NCBI GenBank assembly: GCA_020435995.1
Contig: JAGQYO010000039.1
Location: 1 to 33,384 of the forward strand
DNA: 33,384 bases
Reading direction: 5' to 3'
From: Flavobacteriales bacterium
Lineage (GTDB): Bacteria > Bacteroidota > Bacteroidia > Flavobacteriales_G > Salibacteraceae
The notes beneath the pieces are model-generated. The model was not told the origin of the DNA. It did no database searches and saw only the letters and a list, made by a program, of their open reading frames with translations. Positions 32,571 through 33,384 of this stretch are shown piece after piece. Position numbers and translations under genes: made by a program. Numbering within the stretch: position 1 is the stretch's first letter; each line of letters begins with the position of its first letter.

Positions 32571-33384
32571 GTTCTAGTTCACCTGCTTGTGATTGTGCAT
32601 ATACATAATACGCCCCCTTGGTAACAATTTGCATCCCTTTTGGGATTGGGTCAATTAGTTTAACTGCTGTATATCCGTTGTTGGTAGCGCCAGCAACAAC
32701 TGTTAAAGCTGTAAATTGAATCTCCTTGGAATCGGCCTCCATTTTTGCAACATAGATTAGAGCGTTATTTCCGTCCTGTATAATTGCTTTTTCTGGTAAT
32801 GCAGTAGTTGCATGGTCAGACAGCCATACTCGAGCATTTATGAATAATCCTTTTAAAAACTGAGGTTTGTCCCCTATTAAATGTCCATGAATACGTACTG
32901 TTTTAGAGTTTGAATTAAACTCTTTTCCGATTACGCTTACCTCTCCTTCAAAAATTGAATTTCCTAAGGCGGGAATTGTATAGCTTATTTTTTGACCAAT
33001 CTTTACTTGAGAAATATCCTTTTCAAATACATCCAATTCTAAGTGCAAATGATCGGAAGATATAATATCCATTAAAGCAATCGATGGTTGGGCATACATC
33101 CCGTTATGAAAGCTAATGTTTGAAATATAGCCGCTCATAGGTGCCACAATGGCTATTTTGGATGATATGGTCTTAGGCGTTAAGGATGATGTTGAAATTC
33201 CTAAATAGTTCAGTTGTTTAGATAATCCGACGGATTTCGCTTCTAAGACTGCTACTTCGGTTTGAGCGACTTGCAGGTTTTTCGATACTCCCGCGTTAGC
33301 ATTTACAAGTTTTTTTTGTCTCTCAAGTTCCAAAGATTTTAACCCAAACTGAGCTTTTGCATCCAAATACTCTTGCTGTGTAAC
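32560..33384 (-). CDS. Partial CzcB/CusB-type heavy-metal RND periplasmic adaptor (C-terminal part)
   Basis: The frame is open from the right edge, so the N-terminus is missing and at least 274 residues are present. The apparent start TTG near 33366 is an ordinary leucine codon: the frame continues upstream as VTQQEYLDAKAQF to the window end. Visible parts are the end of the coiled-coil hairpin (LKSLELERQKKLVNANAGVS, LQVAQTEVAVLEAKS), the lipoyl half (IAIVAPMSGYISNISFHNGM), the beta-barrel (KIGQKISYTIPALGNSIFEG) and the membrane-proximal domain, ending in a His-rich tail (GELEHEH) that could touch metal. This matches CzcB-like adaptors, so a CzcA/CusA pump gene is expected beyond the edge. 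Confidence 0.88.
   Translation of the reverse strand, partial: VTQQEYLDAKAQFGLKSLELERQKKLVNANAGVSKNLQVAQTEVAVLEAKSVGLSKQLNYLGISTSSLTPKTISSKIAIVAPMSGYISNISFHNGMYAQPSIALMDIISSDHLHLELDVFEKDISQVKIGQKISYTIPALGNSIFEGEVSVIGKEFNSNSKTVRIHGHLIGDKPQFLKGLFINARVWLSDHATTALPEKAIIQDGNNALIYVAKMEADSKEIQFTALTVVAGATNNGYTAVKLIDPIPKGMQIVTKGAYYVYAQSQAGELEHEH

Overview
The window looks like a chromosomal segment of a Bacteroidota bacterium, most likely from the Cytophagales or a close relative. The evidence is a type IX secretion (T9SS) sorting tail at 10231-11838, a TonB-dependent receptor of the Bacteroidota barrel type, TPR-containing histidine kinases, AT-rich intergenic DNA, and several promoters with the Bacteroidota -7 element TAnnTTTG. 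No rRNA, tRNA, CRISPR array or intact transposase was seen.

Layout. 1-1908: a partial gene, a TDT/SLAC1-like anion transporter behind an unusual set of paired direct repeats, and a MOSC-domain protein. 2030-7957: a complete marR-adaptor-RND-tolC multidrug efflux operon with a MarR-type operator lying on its -7 box. 7973-10047: an OmpR-type response regulator and histidine kinase, convergent with the efflux operon. 10175-16336: a T9SS-sorted surface protein, a type II NADH dehydrogenase, a haem-binding protein, a small lipoprotein and a DEAD-box RNA helicase. 16469-22239: a TonB-dependent receptor, a fatty acid desaturase with a candidate operator, a small PepSY-like protein, and a lipoprotein peptidase coupled to a barrel-like protein.

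22386-28638 is a signalling block. An ECF sigma factor is translationally coupled to a one-TM protein whose outer part is a beta-helix-like repeat domain, probably its anti-sigma factor and sensor. Convergent with it is a probable four-gene operon: a secreted Fn3-like protein, an unrecognised 216-aa protein, a TPR histidine kinase and a NarL/FixJ regulator. A 16-bp perfect palindrome lies upstream of its promoter and is a good candidate binding site for that regulator.

28944-29816 encodes an Hsp15-like S4 protein and a TonB C-terminal protein. About 1.2 kb without a gene follows (29987-31161). It contains an inverted repeat of about 27 bp bounding about 260 bp, further copies of its end motif, AT-rich hairpins and a C-rich strand-skewed tract, and resembles the remains of small non-autonomous mobile elements. 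It abuts a heavy-metal efflux cluster (CDF transporter, isoprenylcysteine-methyltransferase-like protein, CzcB/CusB-type adaptor) that runs off the right edge and is probably accessory DNA.

Start codons were moved inward from the longest reading frame for several genes. In four of them the upstream TTG is part of, or directly abuts, a promoter-like -7 element.
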